From CAYUEN01 sp964443745 (GTDB lineage: Bacteria > Campylobacterota > Campylobacteria > Campylobacterales > QNZT01): a stretch of DNA of 5,213 nucleotides. This document shows, in pieces, positions 1 through 5,213 of this stretch; the stretch's first letter is position 1; the number at the start of each line of letters is the position of its first letter. The position numbers were made by a program, and so were the translations under genes. The DNA is taken from assembly GCA_964443745.1 (NCBI GenBank), contig CAYUEN010000060.1, positions 1-5,213 of the forward strand. Direction: 5' to 3'. The notes under the pieces were generated by a model. It had not been told where the DNA came from, did no database searches, and saw nothing but the letters and a program-made list of their open reading frames with translations.

Positions 1-328
1 TGACGTTTCCTTCATCGTAGAGTCCGCTCCTTCCGTAAAAGCGTTCGTAATCGATGAAGTAGATCTTCACTCGCGATCCCGGCAACACTCCTTCGTAGAC
101 ACCCGCCCAAAGCTCTCCCATACTCCCCATCGAAACGCCCAGTGCACCGGGGAGAAGATCGAGCTTTTCCCTCTCGATCGTATAGTAGCGCGGCATCACG
201 ACGATCACCTCGTCGCCTCTTTTTGCCAGCGCTTTGGGGAGTGCCCCCGCCACATCCGCCAATCCGCCGCTTTTGGCGAACGGCACCACCTCCGAAGCGA
301 CAAAAAGTACCTTGTGGTTGCTCTTCAC
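1..328 (-). CDS. glgA: Second glycogen (starch) synthase, GT5 family, N-terminal part only (runs off the left edge)
   Basis: The first 109 codons are visible. The reading frame opens at a GTG at 328 and is open to the edge. The N-terminus is that of a GT5 glycogen synthase: a beta strand (KVLFVASE), then PFAKSGGLADV, whose Lys19 matches the conserved K-x-G-G-L lysine that binds the nucleotide-sugar diphosphate. Further on is DYERFYGRSGLYDEGN (about residues 93-108), the usual acceptor-side loop of the family. The enzyme should transfer glucose from ADP- or UDP-glucose to the non-reducing end of an alpha-1,4-glucan in the cytoplasm. The GTG is chosen because AAGGAG lies 7 bases upstream, the GTGA overlaps the previous gene's stop, and the protein then starts at the family's usual place. 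It closely resembles the upstream glgA over the first 30 residues but diverges after that, so it is a paralogue and not a frameshifted copy. The missing C-terminal half would hold the catalytic Glu, so activity cannot be judged. Confidence 0.93.
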   Translation of the reverse strand, partial: MKSNHKVLFVASEVVPFAKSGGLADVAGALPKALAKRGDEVIVVMPRYYTIEREKLDLLPGALGVSMGSMGELWAGVYEGVLPGSRVKIYFIDYERFYGRSGLYDEGNV

Positions 329-1758
329 TCCCGCTCTCCTTTCGCAAAACTCTTTTTCATGATATCCAAATTCTCTCCGCCGTGCGCTATCAAAAGTTCT
401 CGATAAAGAGACAAATAAGCATCGGCCGCCCTTTCGAACGAAAAATCGCATGCCATATCGAAAGCGCGTATTTTCGAAAGCAGCGATTTTTTTCCATACA
501 GACGCAGTGCCGCTTCGATCGCTTCGAGGATCGCCGTTTCGCTCGCTTCCGAAAAGACGATACCCCGACCGCATCGTCCCTCCCGCTCATGGACGGTATC
601 GGCCAAACCTCCCGTACGAGTGACGATCGGAATCGCTCCGTAGCGCATCGCGATCATCTGGTTGAGTCCGCATGGTTCAAAACGCGAAGGCATTACCAGG
701 AAATCAGCTGCGGCATACATCAAACGGGCATATTTTTCGTCGTATCCGCCGCGGTAGAGCAGATTGGGGGCCTTATGCGCCATCTTCGTCAGTGCGTCTT
801 CCCATTTTCGCTCCCCCTCTCCCAAAAAGGCGAATACCAGCGGAGCGTTCGAAAGAGTATCACAAAGCGCCGCAAGCAGATCGATTCCTTTCTGCTGCGT
901 CAAGCGGCCGATATAGACAAAAAGCGGCAACGCGGTCGACTCTTTCAAAAAGGCCTCTTTGTTGCAGGCCTTGAAACGGGAGATCTCTTCTTCGAGGGTA
1001 CACTCAAGCGCGGGATCTTTCCGGGGATTAAACTGCTCGGTATCGATTCCGTTGAGAATGCCGACGAGTTTGCGACGATGTTTGCGTAAAAAGCCCTCCA
1101 GCCCACAGCCGAATTCCGGCGTGAGGATTTCCCGAGCGTAGGTGGGACTCACGGTGGTGAGCGCGTCGCAAAAGGCGATCCCCGCTTTGAGAAAGTTGAT
1201 CTTTCCGTAAAACTCCAGGGCTTCCATATGAAAATGGCGTCGGTCGATCCCCAGATCTTCCATCCTCCGGGCGGGAAAGATCCCCTGAAACGCGAGGTTG
1301 TGGATCGTAAACACGATGGCGCCGCGAAAATTCCGCTCTTTGCAAAAAAGGGCGGAGAGTGCCGTATGCCAGTCGTTCAGATGGACGATATCGAATTTAT
1401 GCCTGTCGGCATACGCTGCGATCGTATGCGAAAAGAGGGCGAACCTCAAATCGTTTCGCGCCTCTTTGTAGAGCGTTCGGCTCTCGTAAATCGGAGGCGT
1501 CTTCACAAAAAGCGTCCGGATTTTCCCGAGCCTTCCCTCCCAATACTCCACTTCATGCGCTTCGCTTCCCATTTCGATCCGATCTCTTCCCGCAAGAGAG
1601 AGCGACGCCTCTTGCAACGCCATAAAGCGATACCACGGCAGCATCAAGGTCACTTCCGCCTTTTCGGCGAGCGCCTTGGGAAGGGCGTAGGCGACATCCG
1701 CAAGTCCTCCGCTCTTGGCGAAAGGATAACACTCCGAAGCGCAGAAGAGAATTTTCAA
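325..1758 (-). CDS. glgA: Glycogen (starch) synthase, GT5 family, complete
   Basis: A 477-residue GT-B fold glycosyltransferase, close to the usual GlgA length, expected to elongate alpha-1,4-glucan from ADP-glucose (or UDP-glucose) in the cytoplasm. Seen in order: PFAKSGGLADV with the K-x-G-G-L lysine at Lys15; HLNDWHTA (126-133); TIHNLAFQGIFP (151-162); LNGID (235-239) at the entry to the C-terminal domain; YIGRLTQQKG with Arg285 and Lys290, the pair that contacts the donor phosphates; PSRFEPCGLNQMIAMRYG with the catalytic Glu361 and Cys363; RTGGLADTV (381-389); and the closing FERAADAYLSLYREL helix (441-455). The start is TTG at 1758, giving the canonical MKILFCASE beginning. It overlaps the galT stop (TTGA), with AGGGAAG (1766-1772) 7 bases upstream. 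The segment around residues 85-112 (TPPIYESRTLYKEA) differs from the usual ERFF/YDRPGLY loop, which the next gene keeps. Donor preference cannot be told from sequence. Confidence 0.95.
   Translation of the reverse strand: MKILFCASECYPFAKSGGLADVAYALPKALAEKAEVTLMLPWYRFMALQEASLSLAGRDRIEMGSEAHEVEYWEGRLGKIRTLFVKTPPIYESRTLYKEARNDLRFALFSHTIAAYADRHKFDIVHLNDWHTALSALFCKERNFRGAIVFTIHNLAFQGIFPARRMEDLGIDRRHFHMEALEFYGKINFLKAGIAFCDALTTVSPTYAREILTPEFGCGLEGFLRKHRRKLVGILNGIDTEQFNPRKDPALECTLEEEISRFKACNKEAFLKESTALPLFVYIGRLTQQKGIDLLAALCDTLSNAPLVFAFLGEGERKWEDALTKMAHKAPNLLYRGGYDEKYARLMYAAADFLVMPSRFEPCGLNQMIAMRYGAIPIVTRTGGLADTVHEREGRCGRGIVFSEASETAILEAIEAALRLYGKKSLLSKIRAFDMACDFSFERAADAYLSLYRELLIAHGGENLDIMKKSFAKGERE
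336..341 (-). promoter_or_regulatory. Ribosome binding site of the second glgA
   Basis: A perfect AAGGAG lies 7 bases before the GTG at 328, inside the last codons of the upstream glgA. It decides the GTG start. The only nearby ATG (358-360) is in the frame of the upstream gene and codes an internal Met of its C-terminal tail. Confidence 0.8.
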
Positions 1759-2774
1759 CGTTTCGCTTCCCTGATTTTTCGTGCGGCCAACTCCGGTGCG
1801 ACGGGATTGATCATCATGCCCGTGGAGAGTTCGAATCCGCCGATACCCGTGAGTCTGGGCAATATTCGGATCCCAAAACGGCAGATTCGTTCGAAAAGAT
1901 CGAACATCACTTCGCTCTCGCCGTCTTTTTGGAGGGGAGAGATCTCGAAGGAGAGATTGAAATCAAAATCCCCAAGAAGCGTATAGAGCTTGCCAAAAAG
2001 CGCCTTGAGCAGCGCGGAGAGTTGGCGTAGATCCTCTTCGGTGGCATGGATGATCGAGGGGATTTCCTTTTTGGAGCTCACCCACACCTCGAACGGTACC
2101 CCACTCGCAAACGGACAGATCGCCGCGAAGGTGTCGTTTTGGAGCAGGAGACGGCTTTTTTCTTCGATCTCTTCTTCGAGCATACTTTCGGCGATACTGC
2201 GTCGGTGTTGACGAAAATAGTCGACATGATGCCTGATCTGTGCCATCTTCAGTTTCGGAATCCGGGGCAATGCCACGATCTGCGTATGAGGATGGGGCTG
2301 GGTCGCGCCGGCATGGACGCCATGATTTTTGAAAATCGAAAGATAGACGAGCCGAAAGTCGCGATGCAAATCGCCCGCACGCTCTTGCAGCGTAAAAAGC
2401 CAGTGGAAAAACTCGCGTTCGCTCCACTGATCCATCCTGCGTTCGTGTCTGGGCATATCGATGACGATCTCATGCGCCCCGAAGCCTTCGCGCCATTCGA
2501 AAATCTTCTCTTTATGTACGTGGAGAGGGGCTTCTATCTCCAGCGCCCTGTAGAGATTGGGAACGACCCTCGTTTTCCACCCTTTTGCATTCGCGCCTCC
2601 ATGGGGACGAATCGCGTATATCTCCGGAGGCGTCAGCGCTTCGTTCCCTTCGCAAAACGGACATTTCGTATGCAATTGCATTTTTCGAGGTTCGAGAAAG
2701 GCGGCCCTATGCATCCTCTCGGGAGCGATCAGGAGATAGCGATCATGAAAAAGATCGTAGCGAATTTGGGACAT
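1755..2774 (-). CDS. galT: GalT-family nucleotidyltransferase (galactose-1-phosphate uridylyltransferase or ADP-glucose phosphorylase-like), HIT superfamily
   Basis: A 339-residue member of the GalT branch of the HIT superfamily. Classical GalT exchanges UMP between UDP-glucose and galactose-1-phosphate through a uridylyl-histidine. The N-terminus (RYDLFHDRYLLIAPER) is typical, which supports the ATG at 2774. Zinc-site candidates are CPFC (Cys38, Cys41), His110 in MPRHERR, and His161. The active site is HPHTQ (161-165), with His163 as probable nucleophile and Gln165 in the place of the conserved Gln. A C-terminal GGFELSTGMMINPVAPELAA (312-331) matches the family's closing motif. It is the first gene of an operon with two glycogen synthases, overlapping the first by 4 bases. 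No galK or galE is seen, so a role in supplying or recycling ADP-/UDP-glucose for glycogen, as in ADP-glucose phosphorylases of this family, is as likely as galactose catabolism. The family is firm; the substrate is inferred. Confidence 0.9.
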   Translation of the reverse strand: MSQIRYDLFHDRYLLIAPERMHRAAFLEPRKMQLHTKCPFCEGNEALTPPEIYAIRPHGGANAKGWKTRVVPNLYRALEIEAPLHVHKEKIFEWREGFGAHEIVIDMPRHERRMDQWSEREFFHWLFTLQERAGDLHRDFRLVYLSIFKNHGVHAGATQPHPHTQIVALPRIPKLKMAQIRHHVDYFRQHRRSIAESMLEEEIEEKSRLLLQNDTFAAICPFASGVPFEVWVSSKKEIPSIIHATEEDLRQLSALLKALFGKLYTLLGDFDFNLSFEISPLQKDGESEVMFDLFERICRFGIRILPRLTGIGGFELSTGMMINPVAPELAARKIREAKR

Positions 2775-2780
2775 TAGGCA

Positions 2781-2787
2781 CTCTCTT
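2781..2787 (-). promoter_or_regulatory. Weak ribosome binding site of galT
   Basis: The purine run AAGAGAG ends 6 bases before the galT ATG at 2774. It is only a partial Shine-Dalgarno match (GAG core), weaker than those of nrdJ and the second glgA. No better site lies nearby, and the protein N-terminus fits the family, so the start stands. Confidence 0.4.
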
Positions 2788-2809
2788 CTTTTTGAAGGTC
2801 AGAGCAGAT

Positions 2810-2815
2810 ATTGTA
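2810..2815 (-). promoter_or_regulatory. Candidate -10 promoter element for the galT-glgA-glgA operon
   Basis: On the minus strand TACAAT (one change from TATAAT) follows TTTGGG and a very AT-rich stretch with spaced T runs (about 2816-2845). No TTGACA-like -35 sits at the right distance. Campylobacterota housekeeping promoters typically look like this, with a -10 box plus periodic T-rich upstream DNA. A start about 7 bases downstream would leave a leader of roughly 30 bases before galT. TATAGAAT further upstream (about 2830-2840) is an alternative. Inferred from sequence only. Confidence 0.45.
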
Positions 2816-2863
2816 CCCAAATATGAAATATATTCTATAGTATCTCCTTTTTCAAGCTTTTTT

Positions 2864-2876
2864 GCCGAAAAACGGC
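2864..2876. other. Small hairpin at the 3' end of nrdJ
   Basis: GCCG, a 5-base A/T loop, then CGGC form a 4-bp stem that touches the nrdJ stop codon (TAG, 2876-2878). On the plus strand it is followed closely by six T (2879-2884), as in an intrinsic terminator, but no plus-strand gene needs one. On the minus strand, the direction of all genes here, it is followed by A and not T. It is therefore a poor terminator for nrdJ, and transcription may read on into galT. Confidence 0.3.
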
Positions 2877-4837
2877 TATTTTTTCACGTTTTCCAATTCA
2901 CAGCTTTCGGTCGTACAGTAGCGTGAATCTTCACCGTCCGATCCGCTGAATCCGGACCAGTCTATCGGCTTGAGTGCGGCGAGTCTGCGTTCGTACTCCT
3001 CTCTGGAAATTCCTTCGTAGGGCATCTGCTCATAGGCACCCACCTTGGTATGCGGCAGCATCGAGACGCTCTTGATCACCGGAGCGAACTGCGCGAGCAT
3101 ATGGCCGATCTGGTCTCCTTCTCTCTCTTGATCGAAATAGATCGTGCAACTGACCATATTGTCGCTCCACTCCCTCTGAAGCATCGCCAGCAACGCGAAC
3201 TGCTCCCAGGCGGAGACATCCGTCGCCTTTCGGGTCTTTCCTTGATCGATCGGAAATTCGAAAACCAGCGTATGTTCACTGTAGTGATCCTTTTCGTGCG
3301 GAACACCCGCATCGGTGAGCACCCGGGCGATCGGACTGTTCTGCGCCACCCGGATTCTTCGAATCGCATATTTGAAAGTGGGAAAATGCATACCGCTCGA
3401 TACGCCGGCAAGCTGACTGATCGTTCCGGAGGGTTTGACCGTCGTCACCCGAATCGAGGGTGGCACACCCGCCTCTTCGGCGAGTCGACGATTGTAAGCT
3501 CTGACGATTTTGTACCCCTCTCTGAGGATTCGCGTCAACTTCGCGGCCCCAACCTGATCCAGATAGTCGGCAATACCCGAAAGGCTGATACCGACTCTTC
3601 TGTTCCTGGCGATGATCGCGTTCGTTTCGGGGCGATGGGTGGGCAAGAGGCAGACGGTGGAGGCGTAGAACGTGGCATACTCCAACGCTTTGTAAAAATC
3701 CTCGTGCGTATTGCAGCGGGTCGGAAAGACTTCCGCGAGATTGCAGAGCTCGAATCCCTCCAGCGGGATCTCCGAACAGGGATTGCTCAACCACGCTTTA
3801 TCCGCCATCTCCTTGCCGAATCTGCCGTATTTTTGGACATTGATCAAATTCATGATTCCGGGCTCGCCGTTGTGTCTGATTCGTCTGGCGATTTTCGGGA
3901 TCAATTCGAAATCTTCCGATTTGGAGAGGATGACGGTGTTGTTGCTCATCCACCCGATCTCTTCGCGTTCGGGATTTTTGTCGTAGTTTTTCAAATCCAA
4001 AAAGGTGATGTCATCGGGACGGCCTAGCGCGATTTCGGCGCTTCTGCGTACATTTCCCGCCACGACGCATGCACCAATCGCGTTGAAGATATCCACGACC
4101 GTACGGGTGGTGTCGTATTCGCCTTCGCAGTAGTCGTCCATATACTTCTCGATGCGCTTATGCAACTCTTTGAGCGGTTCGGGGCCGCTCGCCGTTCCTC
4201 CGAATCCCTTGATCGGCGTACCGAAAGGACGGATTTGGGAGTAGTCGAACCGATACCACGGTCCCTTGTCGGTATAGGCTTCGATCAACATTTTCACGCT
4301 TTGCGCCCACCCCTCTCTCGAATCGGGAATCACGAAGGTGGTCGGATCGCTTTTGTCGGGTTTGGTCGCTTCTCCCTCCCAGACGGTATTGAAGCCCACC
4401 CCGACACCGCACATCAACGCGTCCATCGTCCATTCGCAGGCGTGGGCGAGATCGGTCGTATCGACCGCCCCGCAATTGTTCAGCGCCATCGAACCCCTCG
4501 AGTAGACATATTCCGTTCCCATCGCCCAGAGTCCGCGCCCCGGCGGCAAAAACTCCATATTGTACATCGAAACCGCAAAATCGTAGGCGTATTCCTGCCA
4601 CCGCTCCTCCTCCCAAGCAAGACCGTTTTGAAGATAGTGGTGCTTGCGAATGCTAAAGATACCGTTGACGACCCGGATGATCGTATCCGCCCAATTCTCC
4701 TGCGAACCGTCGGGTTTGATACGGCTGTAGGTACGATAGTAGGTGACTTCGCCGAAACCGTTGAATCCGAACTCCTGTTTCAGGGATTTGAGATAGTGTA
4801 CCGTTTCGGGCGAGAGCGTGAAGCGTTCGGTTACCAT
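2876..4837 (-). CDS. nrdJ: Adenosylcobalamin-dependent (class II) ribonucleoside-triphosphate reductase, monomeric type
   Basis: A 653-residue cytoplasmic enzyme reducing ribonucleoside triphosphates to deoxyribonucleotides, using coenzyme B12 to make a thiyl radical and so needing no oxygen or second subunit. It resembles the monomeric Lactobacillus leichmannii RTPR (somewhat longer, about 740 residues). Visible marks, numbered from the chosen start: LPPGRGLWAMGTEY (97-110); LNNCGAV with Cys122, the counterpart of redox Cys119; NPCSEI (352-357) with radical Cys354 and Glu356; Cys365 in FELCNLAEVFP, exactly 11 residues after Cys354 as in the Lactobacillus 408/419 pair; and a C-terminal C-x4-C (Cys641, Cys646) in the swinging tail that is re-reduced by thioredoxin. 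All five cysteines of the mechanism are present. The start is the ATG at 4837, with AAGGAG 6 bases upstream. The in-frame ATG at 4861 would add 8 residues encoded across that ribosome binding site. No ATP-cone is seen at the N-terminus. Confidence 0.95.
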   Translation of the reverse strand: MVTERFTLSPETVHYLKSLKQEFGFNGFGEVTYYRTYSRIKPDGSQENWADTIIRVVNGIFSIRKHHYLQNGLAWEEERWQEYAYDFAVSMYNMEFLPPGRGLWAMGTEYVYSRGSMALNNCGAVDTTDLAHACEWTMDALMCGVGVGFNTVWEGEATKPDKSDPTTFVIPDSREGWAQSVKMLIEAYTDKGPWYRFDYSQIRPFGTPIKGFGGTASGPEPLKELHKRIEKYMDDYCEGEYDTTRTVVDIFNAIGACVVAGNVRRSAEIALGRPDDITFLDLKNYDKNPEREEIGWMSNNTVILSKSEDFELIPKIARRIRHNGEPGIMNLINVQKYGRFGKEMADKAWLSNPCSEIPLEGFELCNLAEVFPTRCNTHEDFYKALEYATFYASTVCLLPTHRPETNAIIARNRRVGISLSGIADYLDQVGAAKLTRILREGYKIVRAYNRRLAEEAGVPPSIRVTTVKPSGTISQLAGVSSGMHFPTFKYAIRRIRVAQNSPIARVLTDAGVPHEKDHYSEHTLVFEFPIDQGKTRKATDVSAWEQFALLAMLQREWSDNMVSCTIYFDQEREGDQIGHMLAQFAPVIKSVSMLPHTKVGAYEQMPYEGISREEYERRLAALKPIDWSGFSGSDGEDSRYCTTESCELENVKK

Positions 4838-4843
4838 GACTGA

Positions 4844-4849
4844 CTCCTT
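4844..4849 (-). promoter_or_regulatory. Ribosome binding site of nrdJ
   Basis: A perfect AAGGAG with a 6-base spacer to the ATG at 4837. It places the nrdJ start 24 bases inside the longest open frame, because the upstream ATG at 4861 has no comparable site in front of it. Confidence 0.82.
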
Positions 4850-4859
4850 TCGATGCGAC

Positions 4860-4865
4860 ATGGTA
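4860..4865 (-). promoter_or_regulatory. Weak candidate extended -10 element for nrdJ
   Basis: On the minus strand TACCAT is preceded directly by TGC, which fits the TGnTAnnAT form of an extended -10. It would start a leader of about 15-20 bases that includes the AAGGAG site. The -35 region has only a TTTT run. The nrdJ gene could instead be read from the upstream gene, 79 bases away. The box directly abuts the inverted repeat at 4866-4899. Confidence 0.25.
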
Positions 4866-4899
4866 GCACACGATCGAAGCGCAAAAGTTGATCGTGCGC
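4866..4899. repeat. 10-bp inverted repeat (hairpin or operator candidate) between the right-edge gene and nrdJ
   Basis: The arms GCACACGATC (4866-4875) and GATCGTGCGC (4890-4899) are reverse complements at 9 of 10 positions. The remaining position becomes a G-U wobble in the minus-strand transcript. The spacer is 14 bases. No T run follows on either strand, so it is not a standard intrinsic terminator. It lies 28 bases before the nrdJ start and beside the candidate -10 box, so an operator or an mRNA leader structure are both possible. It does not resemble the AT-rich NrdR box. Confidence 0.5.
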
Positions 4900-4916
4900 A
4901 ACGATTCGAAAAAATA

Positions 4917-5213
4917 TCAGTGGTCTATCGTCACGATGTCGCTCTTGATATCGCTGAAGGTAAGCGTGCAGCGATTGATACGCTCCTGGTAGAGAAAAGT
5001 ATGCGGGGGAAGACTTCTGAGAACGGCCGTATTGTAGTAGTAGGCTTTGGAGCAGTGTCCCAGATAGAGAAACGTAAACAGCAGTTTCACACGCGGATTT
5101 TCGAAAATTTCGTTGGGCTGGGTCAGAAAAGTCAAACCGTATTTTTTCATCGTGATCAACTGGAAAATATAGAAGATGAAATCCTCGAACCGTTTGTAGA
5201 AACTATCCAGTGC
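4917..5213 (-). CDS. Unrecognised protein, C-terminal 98 residues (5' end beyond the right edge)
   Basis: The frame is open from the right edge to a TGA at 4917-4919. The visible part is rich in aromatic and basic residues (for example FYKRFEDFIFYIFQ and CSKAYYYNTAVL), with two isolated cysteines and an acidic end (SDIKSDIVTIDH). No signal peptide, clear membrane span or known motif is seen, although the stretch FEDFIFYIFQLI is hydrophobic enough to be a buried helix. Internal TTG and ATG codons at 5159 and 5150 exist, but neither has a good ribosome binding site and the frame stays open above them with protein-like codons, so I take this as the tail of a longer gene. It ends 79 bases before nrdJ on the same strand and could share a transcript with it. 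I do not recognise the family. Confidence 0.65.
   Translation of the reverse strand, partial: ALDSFYKRFEDFIFYIFQLITMKKYGLTFLTQPNEIFENPRVKLLFTFLYLGHCSKAYYYNTAVLRSLPPHTFLYQERINRCTLTFSDIKSDIVTIDH

Noticed and set aside
12..347. Minus-strand frame of 111 codons at the left edge
   Set aside because: It is an out-of-frame reading of the second glgA, with an arginine- and glycine-rich low-quality product. The true frame starts at GTG 328 and carries the PFAKSGGLADV motif.
142..1089. Long plus-strand open frame of 315 codons opposite the glgA genes
   Set aside because: It is antisense to two clear GT5 genes, spans their junction, and its product is Arg/Ser/Pro/Phe-rich with no recognisable motif, as expected for a mirror frame.
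1..1758. The two glgA genes as one gene split by a frameshift
   Set aside because: The upstream gene is full length with both GT-B domains, and the second begins again with a complete N-terminal motif and its own ribosome binding site, so they are two genes.
2046..2777. Plus-strand open frame of 243 codons opposite galT
   Set aside because: It is fully antisense to galT, which carries the zinc and HPHTQ motifs. The mirror product shows no domain and has no ribosome binding site of note.
2864..2884. Intrinsic terminator on the plus strand (4-bp GC stem followed by T6)
   Set aside because: No plus-strand gene ends here and the stem is only 4 bp. In the direction of real transcription the hairpin lacks a T run. 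Kept only as a low-confidence hairpin.
3050..4027. Plus-strand open frame of 325 codons opposite nrdJ
   Set aside because: It lies inside the conserved core of nrdJ on the other strand. The product is Arg/Asp-rich and featureless, so it is a shadow of codon bias.
4838..4861. Upstream in-frame ATG of nrdJ at 4861
   Set aside because: The extra eight residues would be encoded across the AAGGAG site that serves the ATG at 4837, and no good ribosome binding site precedes 4861.
4838..4916. NrdR box or cobalamin riboswitch before nrdJ
   Set aside because: No paired AT-rich palindromes of the NrdR type are seen, and the gap is far too short for a cobalamin riboswitch.

Overview
This 5.2 kb window has a dense bacterial layout with every gene on the minus strand. 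Reading in the direction of transcription (right to left), it holds the C-terminal end of an unrecognised protein, a monomeric adenosylcobalamin-dependent ribonucleoside-triphosphate reductase (nrdJ), a GalT-family nucleotidyltransferase (galT), a complete glycogen synthase (glgA) and the first 109 codons of a second glycogen synthase that runs off the left edge. No tRNA, rRNA, CRISPR array, insertion sequence or phage signature was seen. The organism looks like a free-living Campylobacterota (epsilonproteobacterium) of medium GC. This rests on the galT-glgA linkage, the AT-rich promoter with a -10 box but no clear -35, and the general protein style. It is an inference from memory of such genomes, not a search result.

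Positions 1-2774 form a tightly packed carbohydrate operon, galT > glgA > second glgA. Both junctions are 4-base stop/start overlaps: TTGA between galT and the first glgA, and GTGA between the two glgA genes. Both glgA genes therefore begin with non-ATG codons and are probably translationally coupled. Together they suggest a glycogen module in which a GalT/ADP-glucose-phosphorylase-like enzyme handles sugar-1-phosphates or nucleotide sugars and two non-identical GT5 synthases extend the glucan. No glgB, glgC or glgP is visible inside the window.

Positions 2775-2875 are a 101-base AT-rich gap with a candidate promoter for the glycogen operon and a small hairpin at the end of nrdJ. Positions 2876-4837 are nrdJ. 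Its start is best placed at the ATG at 4837, behind an AAGGAG ribosome binding site, rather than at an upstream in-frame ATG at 4861. The 79 bases before nrdJ hold a 10-bp inverted repeat and a weak promoter candidate, but no room for a cobalamin riboswitch. From 4917 to the right edge lies the end of an unrecognised gene.

No convincing new defence or mobile system was found. The points most worth a second look are the tandem, divergent glgA pair with coupled non-ATG starts, the true substrate of the GalT-like enzyme, and the inverted repeat in front of nrdJ.
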